From contig NZ_AMRK01000015.1 of NCBI RefSeq assembly GCF_000299875.1, forward strand, positions 1 to 64,000: a DNA stretch of 64,000 nt. Direction: 5' to 3'. Below, one piece after another: positions 52,101 through 61,599 of the stretch. This stretch comes from Celeribacter baekdonensis B30 (GTDB taxonomy: Bacteria; Pseudomonadota; Alphaproteobacteria; Rhodobacterales; Rhodobacteraceae). A program made the position numbers and the translations under genes. The stretch's first letter is position 1. The number at the start of each line of letters is the position of its first letter. A model generated the notes under the pieces. It had not been told where the DNA came from. It made no database searches and saw nothing but the letters and a program-made list of their open reading frames with translations.

Positions 52101-53218
52101 GTGACACCGATCCTGCAGCGCCGATGCGTCTGCGCCCCGATCCGCCGCGCGTGACGAGGCTGTCGCGCAAGGTTCTGGCCGGTGTCGGGGCGGTCGCGCT
52201 GTTCGGCATTGGGGGCGCGCTGATCTATGCGCTTCAGACCCGTGAGGCAGGGCCGGGAGGTGGAGAACTCTATTCCATCGACAACCGACCGGCCGCGGAC
52301 GGCCTGGAGGGGTTGCCGTCCGACTATACCGGACCGGTTCTGGGACCCGCACTGCCCGGTGACCTCGGGCGGCCGATCCTAGATGCACAGGAGCGGGGAG
52401 TGCCCGTGGGCCCTCCGCCGATTGCGGGCCCGACCGTCGATCCGGAAGCGGAGCGCCGCAGGGCAGAGGAGGACGCCGCGCGTCTGAGCGGTGTCTTCTT
52501 CCAGACGGCGTCTGGCAGGGCAACGACGGCCGGGGGCGGCGTGAACCTTCCGGGCCTGGGTGGCTCCGGGCAATCCGAGGGGAGCCGATATACGGCTTTC
52601 CTCAACGGTCCGGTGGACCGGCAGACCGTCGCGTCGGATCGCATTCAGCCGCCAGCCTCGCCGTACATCCTTCAGGCGGGAGCTGTGATTCCGGCCGCGC
52701 TCATCACCGGCATTCGCTCCGATCTCCCGGGCCAGATCACCGCGCAGGTCACCGAGAATGTCTATGACAGCCCGACCGGATCACTGCTATTGATCCCACA
52801 AGGAACCCGCATCATCGGCCAATACGATGACGGTGTGACGTTCGGCCAACGCCGCGTGCTGTTGGTCTGGAACCGCTTGATCCTTCCCAGTGGCCGATCC
52901 ATCGTTCTCGAACGTCTGCCAGGCGCGGATGCGAGCGGCTATGCCGGCCTCGAAGATGGCGTCAACTACCATTGGTGGGATCTGATGCGCGCGGCGGGTC
53001 TGTCCACGCTGCTCGCGATCGGCGCGGACCTCGCCACCGATGACGAAGACCGCCTGGTCCAGGCGATCCGCGATGGCGCGGTGGACACGATCAACCAGGC
53101 CGGTCAGCAGATCGTACAGCGTCAGTTGCAGGTCGCGCCGACATTGACGATCCGGCCGGGCTTTCCAGTCCGGATTATCGTGACCCGCGATTTGGTATTC
53201 GAACCCGCAGGAGGCTGA
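52097..53218 (+). CDS. trbI: TrbI, VirB10-like channel protein
   Basis: The 373-residue VirB10-type protein has a cytoplasmic basic N-terminus, a membrane segment at about 27-47, and a proline-rich periplasmic linker. The conserved C-terminal barrel domain contains ILQAGAVIPAALITGIRSDLPGQI, SPTGSLLLIPQGTRIIGQYDD and VRIIVTRDLVFEPAG. It links inner and outer membrane parts of the channel. GGGGAGG lies eight bases upstream of its ATG. Confidence 0.94.
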   Translation: MSDTDPAAPMRLRPDPPRVTRLSRKVLAGVGAVALFGIGGALIYALQTREAGPGGGELYSIDNRPAADGLEGLPSDYTGPVLGPALPGDLGRPILDAQERGVPVGPPPIAGPTVDPEAERRRAEEDAARLSGVFFQTASGRATTAGGGVNLPGLGGSGQSEGSRYTAFLNGPVDRQTVASDRIQPPASPYILQAGAVIPAALITGIRSDLPGQITAQVTENVYDSPTGSLLLIPQGTRIIGQYDDGVTFGQRRVLLVWNRLILPSGRSIVLERLPGADASGYAGLEDGVNYHWWDLMRAAGLSTLLAIGADLATDDEDRLVQAIRDGAVDTINQAGQQIVQRQLQVAPTLTIRPGFPVRIIVTRDLVFEPAGG

Positions 53219-53220
53219 CC

Positions 53221-53466
53221 ATGACGAAACTGAAGCTGGGACCGGTGCCCGACGACAAGCCCGTGAAAGTGACGGTGGAACTACCCGCGTCCCTTCACCG
53301 CGATCTGGTCGCGTATGCCGAGGTATTGGGGCGGGAAACGGGGCAAGCTGTTGCCGATCCTGCTAAGCTGATCGTCCCGATGCTGGAGCGGTTCATTGGA
53401 ACGGACCGGGGGTTCGCCAAGGCGCGACGCTCTGCTCAACTGGCCAAGCTGCGGACCGAAAATTGA
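53221..53466 (+). CDS. DUF2274 family protein
   Basis: An 81-residue protein of the DUF2274 family, recognised by LGPVPDDKPVKVTVELPASLHRDLVAYAEVLG (split near 6-37). The pattern of strand then two helices is ribbon-helix-helix-like, so it may bind DNA. The family nearly always ends trb operons of this ICE class. AGGAGG lies seven bases before the ATG. The convergent LysR gene starts eight bases past its stop. Confidence 0.9.
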   Translation: MTKLKLGPVPDDKPVKVTVELPASLHRDLVAYAEVLGRETGQAVADPAKLIVPMLERFIGTDRGFAKARRSAQLAKLRTEN

Positions 53467-53473
53467 TGGAGGC

Positions 53474-54382
53474 TCAAGATGATGTCATCGCCTTGGCTAG
53501 GCTTAGCAGCCGCCTAAACGCGGGATTGTCGTTTTCCCGAGACCATATAGCTGAAAAGGGAAGAACCTCATTACAGATAGGACGGTAAGCGATTCCGGGA
53601 AATCGCGCAACTGTCATTGCTTCGCTGACCAGGGTCAAGCCCCGGCCCATTGCCACAAGTGACAGAAGGTTATCTCGCCCAACCGACTGCACCTGCACAT
53701 CTGGGTGCTGGCCGAGGTTGGCGAGTTCCCTAATTAGATGGTCGTGGATTTCCTGCCCGGGAGCTGTCTCGCTGACCACAAATGGTTCTTCTATGAGATC
53801 CTGCCATTTCAGTTCCTTCCGAGCAACCAACGCATGGTGATCCGGCAGCACAACGTAAACCCGCTCCGACCACAAATGCGTTCTCTCACAGTCGGGCCAA
53901 TCCCGCGTCCCGGTCACGAAGGCAACGTCAATCCGTAGTTGACGGATGGCAGCGATATGCTCGCTTGGATTGCCGTCAACCAGCTCGATTCGGATGTCCC
54001 CATGTTGGCAACCGTAGGTGCGTAGTAGTTCGGCCAGAAAACCCGAGGCAATCGAGGAGTAGATGCCGATTCTCAGCATACCATTCTCTGACCGACCAAC
54101 AGAGGCGATATCTTGTGCTCCCTCCTTGAGGCTACGGAGAATCTGGCGGACGCACGGCAAGTAGCGTTGGCCAGCAAAGGTGAGGCGGACGCCACTGCTA
54201 TGGCGATGAAACAATGCTGCCCCGAGTCGATCTTCGAGATCATGAATTTGGCGGCTGATGGCCGATTGTTGAACGCCAAGCGAAGCACCTGCCTTGCGAA
54301 AGCTGCCATGCTCCGCCGCAGCCACGAAATAGCGCAGATGTCGAAGCTCTATGGTGTCCCGATGCTTTACTGCCTCGTTCAT
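53474..54382 (-). CDS. LysR-family transcriptional regulator
   Basis: The 302-residue LysR-type regulator has a winged helix-turn-helix at about 10-70 (LRHLRYFVAAAEHGSFRKAGASLGVQQSAISRQI, split) and a two-lobed effector domain after residue 90. The start at 54382 is the usual LysR position; a longer frame to 54532 adds a low-complexity extension. It ends convergently with the trb operon. LysR genes beside DUF2274 occur in related ICEs and may control transfer. The effector is unknown. Confidence 0.88.
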   Translation of the reverse strand: MNEAVKHRDTIELRHLRYFVAAAEHGSFRKAGASLGVQQSAISRQIHDLEDRLGAALFHRHSSGVRLTFAGQRYLPCVRQILRSLKEGAQDIASVGRSENGMLRIGIYSSIASGFLAELLRTYGCQHGDIRIELVDGNPSEHIAAIRQLRIDVAFVTGTRDWPDCERTHLWSERVYVVLPDHHALVARKELKWQDLIEEPFVVSETAPGQEIHDHLIRELANLGQHPDVQVQSVGRDNLLSLVAMGRGLTLVSEAMTVARFPGIAYRPICNEVLPFSAIWSRENDNPAFRRLLSLAKAMTSS

Positions 54383-54584
54383 TAGTCTGTGCCGTGACCC
54401 AGCGTTGGGTGAGCTTCTCTTATTCCTGTCAGATGGTTGCCTTCGACTATCCATTGCCACCTCACCAACTACGCTTGCAAGGCGAGTAAATGGCAACCGC
54501 CCTTCCCTCGGATGGCGCGAAAACCGCAGCATTGCCGGTATCGGCAGCTTCGCGCCATCGCTTGATAGAGGTGGGTGTACACTC

Positions 54585-55754
54585 TCATCGCGGATGCGCA
54601 GGAATAAGTACTGCGGCCAAAGGCTCTAGAACGAATGCACCGGCCTGGACCAATACGGGATCTCTTTCGCCACGCATTCTGGGGAACACCGTGACCAATC
54701 CCACAAACCGGCTATGCATCGTCGCGTCTGGTGACGAAACGTCAGATATATCTATGACTCTGATCCCGTTGGTGTTCGCCAGGGCCTGTACTCGTGGATC
54801 CTGCACGTCGCGAGTGCCGAGCCTGCTGCGCGATCCGGTGAGGCGGGCGGAAATCTTCAAAGCACGATCGTCTGGTGCGACAAGTAATGTTAACGGTGGA
54901 TCGAGAGGTCCGATGATCTCCATCTGTCTCCGAAACACATCGATATCGATGTCTGGTGCCGCAAGCACTACATCTCCCAGACGTTCAATCGTCCGGTCCT
55001 GACCTGTAAGCCGTAGCTGCCGCAACGCTTCGACGACGAGCATTGCCCCCATGGAATGTCCGAATAGGGTAATGCGCCCCACCTGCGGCTGACCCGCAAG
55101 CGTGTTGAGGACATGCACCAGATCATCCCGTGAATAGGTGATCGCATCTCGATCGGCAACGTAGCCCGTGACAGATGCCGCCGAGGGCCACGCGAAGAGA
55201 ACTGGCGCATCATCCAATCCACCATCGGCCACAAGTTGGGCCAAACGGAAGAGCGACTCCTGGAAGTTGTAGTTGTAACCATGGACGAATATGACGACGT
55301 CTCGCTTGCCCGGCTTGAGCCGTACGGCACCGGCCGCGACGCTTGCAGTGCCCAATTCTGAAGTCGGTCGAATTTCACGCTCTGTCACGACGAATTTTTT
55401 GGCCGGATCTGGGTCGCCCTTTGACCACTCGATACGGGTGAGTTTGTGATTGGGCGGGACGGATAACGTGAACCTCTCGAGTTGCATCTTGTGAGAGCGC
55501 AGATCGGAGTAGCTGCGGGACGTGACGTCGAACCGTCGATTGGTGACGACGTCAATTGTTACGAAGCTGGCAGTGGAATTCTCGTCTGGCACGACGGCAA
55601 GGGCCTCGGGGCCAGGTCGCGATGCACAACCCGGCAATGCCAAGAAGGTCAGAACGAGCAACGGGGACAAACCTCGAAGGCGCCCGATCTGCCTTGCAAT
55701 GTCAGCAATCCGCTCTGGCAATGGGCCCGTGGGTTTTCGCAAATGGGCACGCAT
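54585..55754 (-). CDS. alpha/beta hydrolase (DUF900-type), lipoprotein-like
   Basis: The 389-residue protein has a hydrophobic N-terminal segment at about 31-42 ending in LPGC (Cys43), a possible lipobox. The alpha/beta hydrolase domain has IFVHGYNYNFQES near 155-167 and the nucleophile elbow GHSMGA (Ser near 222). DUF900 enzymes are esterase-like with unknown substrates. It is last in a minus-strand operon, four bases after an ABC permease. The 54383-54584 gap before the LysR gene holds nothing recognisable. Confidence 0.85.
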   Translation of the reverse strand: MRAHLRKPTGPLPERIADIARQIGRLRGLSPLLVLTFLALPGCASRPGPEALAVVPDENSTASFVTIDVVTNRRFDVTSRSYSDLRSHKMQLERFTLSVPPNHKLTRIEWSKGDPDPAKKFVVTEREIRPTSELGTASVAAGAVRLKPGKRDVVIFVHGYNYNFQESLFRLAQLVADGGLDDAPVLFAWPSAASVTGYVADRDAITYSRDDLVHVLNTLAGQPQVGRITLFGHSMGAMLVVEALRQLRLTGQDRTIERLGDVVLAAPDIDIDVFRRQMEIIGPLDPPLTLLVAPDDRALKISARLTGSRSRLGTRDVQDPRVQALANTNGIRVIDISDVSSPDATMHSRFVGLVTVFPRMRGERDPVLVQAGAFVLEPLAAVLIPAHPR

Positions 55755-55758
55755 CGCT

Positions 55759-56883
55759 TCACCCTGCCAAGCTCATGGAACGGCGGAACAGCAAAAGACT
55801 GGCCAGGAAGAATGTGGCTCCGAGTCCTGCCATCAGCGCAAGTTCGACCCAGACTGAACCCAGACCAGCGCCGCGAAAGACAACGGCTTTTGCGAAAGCC
55901 AGAAAATGGCGCGAGGGAAGCGCCAGAGTAAGGCGTTGGACGAGGTCGGGTTGACTTTCGATTGCACCCATTCCACCGGAGAGCATGATGATCGGAATGA
56001 TCACCATGATGACCAGCAGCGCGAACTGTGCCATGCTGCGCGCCATGGTGCCGAGGAACATGCCAATGGCCGCTGCAGCGGCCAGATAAACCGTGGTGCC
56101 GACCAGCAGCAGGCCCATCGAGCCCCGCATCGGCACATCGAGCACACCCTGCACCACGAACAGAAGCGAGAGCGTGAACGCTGCCAGCACCACCACCACG
56201 TTGGCCAGAACCTTGGAAAGCGCGATTTCCAGCGGCGTCAGCGGCATCACCATCAGATGTTCGATCGTACCCTGTTCGCGCTCGCGCAACATCGCCGCAC
56301 CCGTCAGCGCGATGGTCAGCAGCGACAACTGGTTCAGAAGCGAGGAGACCGACTTGAACCAGACGGGATCACCGTTGGCGTTGAAGGCGCGGCGCAGTTC
56401 CAGCCGCAGCGCCGGGTCGGACGCGTCGGGGTTGTTCGTGAGGAACGCGCGGGTTTCCGAGGCCAGGATATTCGCGATGTAGTCGGTGCCGAGTTGGGCC
56501 TGGCTGACCGCCGTGGCATCTACCTCGAGCTGGGCGGTGGGCATCCGACCAGCGATCACGTCGGCCTCGAAGCCCGGCGGGAATGCTAGGACGAACATGA
56601 TTCGGCCCGCATCCATCTCGGGCGCGATGCGGTCCGCGCCGATGGAGACCGGCGGCTGGAACCAGGGTGGGTCGAACGCGTCGGCGATTTGGCGGGTAAG
56701 GCTGGAGCCGTCCTCGTCGACGATCGCGATGGCGGCATTATAGACCGTATCGCCCGCGCCGCTGGCCTCTAGGATCACGGCGACGATGAACGACCACAGG
56801 ATCAACACCACCATCACCGGATCGCCCAGGACACTCTTCAGTTCCTTTCCCGCAAGCCAGAAGATGTTGAGAATACTGCGCAC
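55759..56883 (-). CDS. ABC-2 type transporter permease (YhhJ-like)
   Basis: The 374-residue permease has one membrane segment near 22-42, a large extracytoplasmic domain (about 45-180) and five segments in the C-terminal half. The conserved MLREREQGTIEHLMVMPLTPLEI motif lies near 200-222. With HlyD and the ABC fusion it forms a drug or metabolite exporter like E. coli YhiI-RbbA-YhhJ. The start is GTG after GGAGAAG. It follows the fusion gene by two bases. Confidence 0.9.
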   Translation of the reverse strand: MRSILNIFWLAGKELKSVLGDPVMVVLILWSFIVAVILEASGAGDTVYNAAIAIVDEDGSSLTRQIADAFDPPWFQPPVSIGADRIAPEMDAGRIMFVLAFPPGFEADVIAGRMPTAQLEVDATAVSQAQLGTDYIANILASETRAFLTNNPDASDPALRLELRRAFNANGDPVWFKSVSSLLNQLSLLTIALTGAAMLREREQGTIEHLMVMPLTPLEIALSKVLANVVVVLAAFTLSLLFVVQGVLDVPMRGSMGLLLVGTTVYLAAAAAIGMFLGTMARSMAQFALLVIMVIIPIIMLSGGMGAIESQPDLVQRLTLALPSRHFLAFAKAVVFRGAGLGSVWVELALMAGLGATFFLASLLLFRRSMSLAG

Positions 56884-56885
56884 CG

Positions 56886-59663
56886 CTACTTCTCCTGCTT
56901 CTTGAGAAGAACGATCGCAAACGCGGTCAGCACCGGACCGAACGCGGCAAGACGCAAGAGATGACCGGACAGGTCGGCCAGGCCCAATCCCTTGGTGAAG
57001 GTTCCGACGCTCAGGCCCATGTACCAGGTTGTGGGCCAGAACGTGCCGAGGATGCGCGCGGGGCCTTCCAGCGATGAGACAGGCGTGATCATGCCTGAGA
57101 ATTGCAATGTCGGCATCACTGACAGGATTGCCGCAGCAAAAACGGCGGTGACCTGCGTACTGGTCATCATGGAAACCAGAAGGCCATACCCTGTGGCGGC
57201 GAAGGCATAGACCAACGCACCCATGACCAGGGCTGCCGGACTGCCCTTGAGCGGTACGCCCAATACCGTGACCACCAGCACCGTCAGGATCACGAAGTTC
57301 AGAAGCGTGATGGCGACATAGACCAGTTGCTTGCCGATCAGGAATTCGGCTCGGCCGGTGGGCGTGACGTAGAAGTTGGTGATCGTGCCGATCTCCTTTT
57401 CTCGCGCGACGCTGACCGCCATCAGGATCGCGGGGAATAGCAGCAGAAGGAGCGGCGGGATCGAGGGGCCGATCGCGGGCAGGCTTTCCATCGCCGGATT
57501 GTAGTGGAACCGAGGCGCCAGTTGCGCGGGCGGCTGGATCGGGTCAGCGCCGACCAGGGCGCCAAGAGTGCCGAGCGCGAGGGCCGCGCCTGCATCCTCG
57601 TTCAGGGCATGGGCATGTGCGCCCTCGACATAGCTTTCCACCGTCCCGGCGCGGCTGGTGTCGGTGCCGTCGATCAGGGCGGCGATCTCGGTCGTTTCGC
57701 CACGGCGCACGGCCTTGCCGAAACCGGGTGGGAGTTGCAGCGCCAGCGCTAGTTCGCCGCTGGCCATGCGCCGGTCGAGTTCGTCCGCGCTGGCGATGGC
57801 GGGGCGCTCGCGGAACCAATCGGACTCCTCAAAACCAGACAGGTAGGCGCGGCTTTCCGGGCTGCGGTCCTGGTCGAGGACGGCGAAGGGGATCTCACGC
57901 ACCTCCTGCGAGATGCCGAAGGACATGATCAGAAGCAGAACCGCGCTGCCGACGAAGGAGAAGACCAGCCGCACCGGATCGCGCCGCACCTGCATCGCCT
58001 CGCGCGTAGTGAAGGCCAGAAGCCGGCGCAGGCTGAAGCCCGGGCGGTCCGCCCGGGCCTCGGCGGGCGCGCTGACGCGCACCTCGGGCGTGCTTTCTGC
58101 TGCCGCGTACTGCGGCATCGCGTCGAGCATGTGGGCGATAAAAGCATCCTCGAGCGTTCCGGCCCCGCGCGCGTCAATGATCGCCTGCGGCGCATCCGTC
58201 ACCAGTACCTTGCCCGCATGCATCAGCGAGATGCGGTCGCAGCGCATGCCCTCATCCATGAAATGCGTCGATATGAAGATCGTCACGCGCTCGCGATGCG
58301 CCAGATCGAGCAGCATTTCCCAGAACGCATCACGCGCCTGCGGGTCGACGCCCGAGGTTGGCTCGTCGAGGATAAGGATGTCCGGGGCATGGATCACCGC
58401 GACCGCCAGCGACAGGCGTTGCCGCACCCCCAAAGGGAGCGAGGCCGCGTTCTGGTCGAGATAGGGATCGAGCCCGAAACGCGGCACCAGATCGGCCATG
58501 CGGTCCCTGGTCAAGTCGGGGCCCAGATGGAAGAGGCGGGCATGCAGAAGCAGGTTCTCGCGCACCGTCAACTCGCCATAGAGCGAGAAGGACTGCGACA
58601 TGAAGCCGACCCGGCGGCGCGCGTCGAGGTTCTGCGCATCGACCGGCTGGCCGAAGATCCAGGCTTCACCCTCGGTCGCGGGTGTCAACCCCGTCAGCAT
58701 CTTCATCGTGGTGGTCTTGCCGCAGCCGTTCGAGCCAAGAAAGCCGAAGATTTCACCGCGCCGGATCTCGAAGCTGACCGAATCGACGGCGGTGAAATCG
58801 CCGAATCGCTTGGTCAGACCACGCGCATTGATCGCGGGGATTTCATCGGTGGTGGCGCCGGTCGGCGCTGGCAGAGCCTGTGTGTCGTTTTGCGCCTCGA
58901 TCCTCCCGCCGCTCAGAAGGGCGACATAGGCGGCACCCACGGTGTCGGTGCTTGTCCGCTCCTTGAGAACGTCCGGGCTCGCTTCGGCCAGAACGCGGCC
59001 CTCGTTCATGGCGATCAGGTATTCGAACCGCTCGGCTTCCTCCATGTAGGCGGTCGAGACCAGCACGCTCATTTCGGGGCGGTCCTTGCGGATCGCGTCG
59101 ATCAGATCCCAGAACTGACGCCGCGAAAGCGGATCGACGCCGGTGGTGGGTTCATCGAGTAGGAGGAAATCCGGGTCATGGATCAGCGCGGCACAAAGTC
59201 CCAGCTTCTGCTTCATGCCACCCGAGAGCTTGCCCGCCGGGCGGTCGAGAAACGGCGCAAGGCCAGTGGCGCGGGTCAGCCGTTCGATCCGTGCGCCGCG
59301 TTCCGCCTGGCTCTGGCCGAAGAGCTTGCCGAAGAATTCGAGATTCTCGCGGATGCTTAGATCATGGTAGAGGTTCTTGCCGAGACCCTGCGGCATGAAG
59401 GCGATGCGCCGCCCCATCTCAGTCCGGACACGAGCACTTGACATATTCCCGTCCAGCGTCTCAATTACACCGGTCTGCAGCTTCTTGGCTCCGGCGATGA
59501 GGCCCATCAGGGTCGATTTTCCGACGCCGTCGGGCCCAATCAGGCCCACCATGCGCCCCATCGGGATCCTCAGCGTCACATCGCTGAGGGCAGTCACTTT
59601 GCCATAGCGATGGCTCACCGCCGCCAGAGATGCGACGGGGCCGGGCTTCTCAGCGCTGGTCAT
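56886..59663 (-). CDS. ABC transporter fusion: two ATPases plus permease (RbbA-like)
   Basis: A 925-residue protein. The first nucleotide-binding domain has Walker A GPDGVGKST near 43-51, LSGGMKQKLGL and LLLDEPTTGVDP. The second has GSNGCGKTT near 308-316, the LPLGVRQRLSL signature variant and ILDEPTSGVDP. An ABC-2 permease half with about six membrane segments fills the last 370 residues. It works with the separate permease downstream and HlyD upstream. The start overlaps the HlyD stop (ATGA). The second signature departs from LSGGQ (LPLGV), which is seen in some relatives. Confidence 0.92.
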   Translation of the reverse strand: MTSAEKPGPVASLAAVSHRYGKVTALSDVTLRIPMGRMVGLIGPDGVGKSTLMGLIAGAKKLQTGVIETLDGNMSSARVRTEMGRRIAFMPQGLGKNLYHDLSIRENLEFFGKLFGQSQAERGARIERLTRATGLAPFLDRPAGKLSGGMKQKLGLCAALIHDPDFLLLDEPTTGVDPLSRRQFWDLIDAIRKDRPEMSVLVSTAYMEEAERFEYLIAMNEGRVLAEASPDVLKERTSTDTVGAAYVALLSGGRIEAQNDTQALPAPTGATTDEIPAINARGLTKRFGDFTAVDSVSFEIRRGEIFGFLGSNGCGKTTTMKMLTGLTPATEGEAWIFGQPVDAQNLDARRRVGFMSQSFSLYGELTVRENLLLHARLFHLGPDLTRDRMADLVPRFGLDPYLDQNAASLPLGVRQRLSLAVAVIHAPDILILDEPTSGVDPQARDAFWEMLLDLAHRERVTIFISTHFMDEGMRCDRISLMHAGKVLVTDAPQAIIDARGAGTLEDAFIAHMLDAMPQYAAAESTPEVRVSAPAEARADRPGFSLRRLLAFTTREAMQVRRDPVRLVFSFVGSAVLLLIMSFGISQEVREIPFAVLDQDRSPESRAYLSGFEESDWFRERPAIASADELDRRMASGELALALQLPPGFGKAVRRGETTEIAALIDGTDTSRAGTVESYVEGAHAHALNEDAGAALALGTLGALVGADPIQPPAQLAPRFHYNPAMESLPAIGPSIPPLLLLLFPAILMAVSVAREKEIGTITNFYVTPTGRAEFLIGKQLVYVAITLLNFVILTVLVVTVLGVPLKGSPAALVMGALVYAFAATGYGLLVSMMTSTQVTAVFAAAILSVMPTLQFSGMITPVSSLEGPARILGTFWPTTWYMGLSVGTFTKGLGLADLSGHLLRLAAFGPVLTAFAIVLLKKQEK

Positions 59664-60706
59664 TGCCCGGTCTCGGTTGCGCCGTCACCCGTCATCGGTG
59701 CGGGCAAGGCTGCCGCCACGGGCGGTGTCAGCCCATCGGGCCAATCGGGCAAGTTGCCATCGGGATCGACGAGCCGCACCCAGGCGACGCCGCGCACCCC
59801 GGTCTTGACCTGGGCGAGCCGGGCCTCGACCAGTTGCTGCGGGATGCGCACGCGGACGCGGAACATCAGGCTTTCGCGCTCCTCGACGGTCTCGACCTGC
59901 TTGGGGGTGAACTGCGCCTCCGGCGCGACGAAACTGACATGCGCCGGTACGGCGACATTCGGCATCGCGTCGACGACAATGCGCGCCTCGTCGCCCAGTT
60001 TCACCCGCGTCGCCGCACCGGCGGGCAGGAAGAATTCCATGTAGACATTGCCGAGGCTCACGAGCGTCAGCACCTTACCGCCGCTGCCCAGAACTTCGCC
60101 GGGCTGCGCAAGGCGGTAAAGGACGCGACCAGCCTCGGGCGCATGGAGCGTGCTGTCGGCGATACGCGCCTCGATCTCTTGCAGGTTCGCAACGTCCGCA
60201 TCGACCACGCGTTCCTTTGCCTGCGCTTCGGCCTGCGCGGCGGCGAGGCTGGCTTCTGCCACCTGAGCTTCGGTCCGGCGGATGTCGTAGTTCGCCTTGG
60301 AGATCACGTCACGCCCGCTCAGCGCCTCGGCGCGCGCGAGCTCGGTTTGGGCGAGCGCGAGGCTGGCCTCGGCCTTGGTTACACCCGCCTGTGCCACGGC
60401 TACCGCGGCCTCCGCACTGGCCACCGCCGCCTCGGCGCGCGCCTTTTGCGCTTCGAGTTCGGTTGTGTCCATGACCGCAAGGACGTCGCCTGCGGCGACG
60501 AGATCGCCCTCCTGCACCGCGATCGTGGCCACCCGCCCGGAAAGACGGGTCGAGACATCGACGAGATCGGCTTCAACCCTGCCGTTGCCCCGCGCGAAGC
60601 CCTCGGGCGGCAGGCCGCTCGGTGCCAAGAAGATCGACCAAAGGGCATAGCCCATGAATCCCGCAAGTACAGCGAGAACAAGCGCGATTGAAATCTTGCG
60701 TGACAT
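59660..60706 (-). CDS. HlyD-family periplasmic adaptor (YhiI-like)
   Basis: The 348-residue membrane fusion protein has one membrane segment at about 7-25, a biotinyl-lipoyl domain with GRVEADLVDVSTRLSGRVATIAVQEGDLVAAGDVL (split near 41-75), a long alanine-rich coiled coil at about 85-190, and a beta-barrel domain. It links the ABC exporter to an outer membrane channel, which is not encoded here. GGGAGACC precedes the ATG. It starts two bases after the LOG gene stop. Confidence 0.92.
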   Translation of the reverse strand: MSRKISIALVLAVLAGFMGYALWSIFLAPSGLPPEGFARGNGRVEADLVDVSTRLSGRVATIAVQEGDLVAAGDVLAVMDTTELEAQKARAEAAVASAEAAVAVAQAGVTKAEASLALAQTELARAEALSGRDVISKANYDIRRTEAQVAEASLAAAQAEAQAKERVVDADVANLQEIEARIADSTLHAPEAGRVLYRLAQPGEVLGSGGKVLTLVSLGNVYMEFFLPAGAATRVKLGDEARIVVDAMPNVAVPAHVSFVAPEAQFTPKQVETVEERESLMFRVRVRIPQQLVEARLAQVKTGVRGVAWVRLVDPDGNLPDWPDGLTPPVAAALPAPMTGDGATETGQ

Positions 60707-60708
60707 CT

Positions 60709-61599
60709 TTATCGGTCTCCCTTCATGTCATGTCCTTGGACGATCATCGGCTCGTCAGGAGGGTGACCGCCGTAGAAATCTTTCAGGACCGACACGGCCT
60801 GCTCTGCTGTTTCGACGAAGCGGAAGAGGGCGCGATCCTGCGAAGAGATCATTCCCTCATCGACCAGGAAGTCGAAATCGATCGCCCGGTTCCAGAATTC
60901 CCGTCCGAACAGGATGATCGGAAGGCTTTGCATCTTTCGGGTTTGCACAAGGGTCAGGACTTCGAACAGTTCATCGAGGGTGCCATAGCCGCCGGGAAAG
61001 GCCACGAGTGCCTTGGCCCGCAGCAGGAAGTGCATTTTGCGTATGGCGAAGTAGCGAAAACGGAATGCGAGGTCCGGTGTGATGAACGGGTTTGGCCTCT
61101 GTTCGCTCGGCAAGGTGACATTCAAGCCGGCCGAGCGCGCTCCAACATCGAAGGCACCGCGATTCGCAGCCTCCATCACGCCCGGGCCACCGCCTGTGAC
61201 GATAACGAAATCCCGGCGTCCGACCCGTTGAAATTGGTGCGAGACGAGCTCAGAAAAACACCGCGCTTCCGCATAGTAGCGCGACCAATGTACCCGGCGT
61301 TCGGCTGCCAGAAGTTGTCGTTCGGATGCCGGGTCCTCCCGGTGGAGCTGTTGAGCTTCTTCCAACTGCTTTTCTGCGACTTCCGGCGAGACGATACGGG
61401 CGCTGCCAAATACCACCACAGTCGAGTGGATATCATGGTGACGCAGCGTGCGTTCTGGCTTGATCAGTTCGAGTTGCAGGCGCACCGGACGCAGATCGTC
61501 CTCCGCCAGAAAATCCAAGTCCTCGTGCGCCAATCGATACGCGGGCCCGACGAGGATATGTTCGGTGAGTTCTCTTTCGCTCGTCCGGTCGATGGTCAT
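60709..61599 (-). CDS. LOG family protein (TIGR00730, lysine decarboxylase-like)
   Basis: The 296-residue protein has the LOG motifs TGGGPGVMEAANRGA near 140 and PGGYGTLDELFE near 205. LOG proteins cleave the ribose phosphate from nucleotides, as in cytokinin activation; related SLOG proteins bind nucleotide signals. The start at 61599 overlaps the MBL gene stop (ATGA), so the longer frame to 61623 is rejected. An N-terminal extension of about 60 residues precedes the core. Location between the MBL hydrolase and an exporter suggests nucleotide or RNA-related salvage or stress, which is inference. Confidence 0.88.
   Translation of the reverse strand: MTIDRTSERELTEHILVGPAYRLAHEDLDFLAEDDLRPVRLQLELIKPERTLRHHDIHSTVVVFGSARIVSPEVAEKQLEEAQQLHREDPASERQLLAAERRVHWSRYYAEARCFSELVSHQFQRVGRRDFVIVTGGGPGVMEAANRGAFDVGARSAGLNVTLPSEQRPNPFITPDLAFRFRYFAIRKMHFLLRAKALVAFPGGYGTLDELFEVLTLVQTRKMQSLPIILFGREFWNRAIDFDFLVDEGMISSQDRALFRFVETAEQAVSVLKDFYGGHPPDEPMIVQGHDMKGDR

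Noticed and set aside
58131-59162. 343-codon plus-strand frame within the ABC fusion gene
   Set aside because: Antisense to the nucleotide-binding domains, with no recognisable domain.
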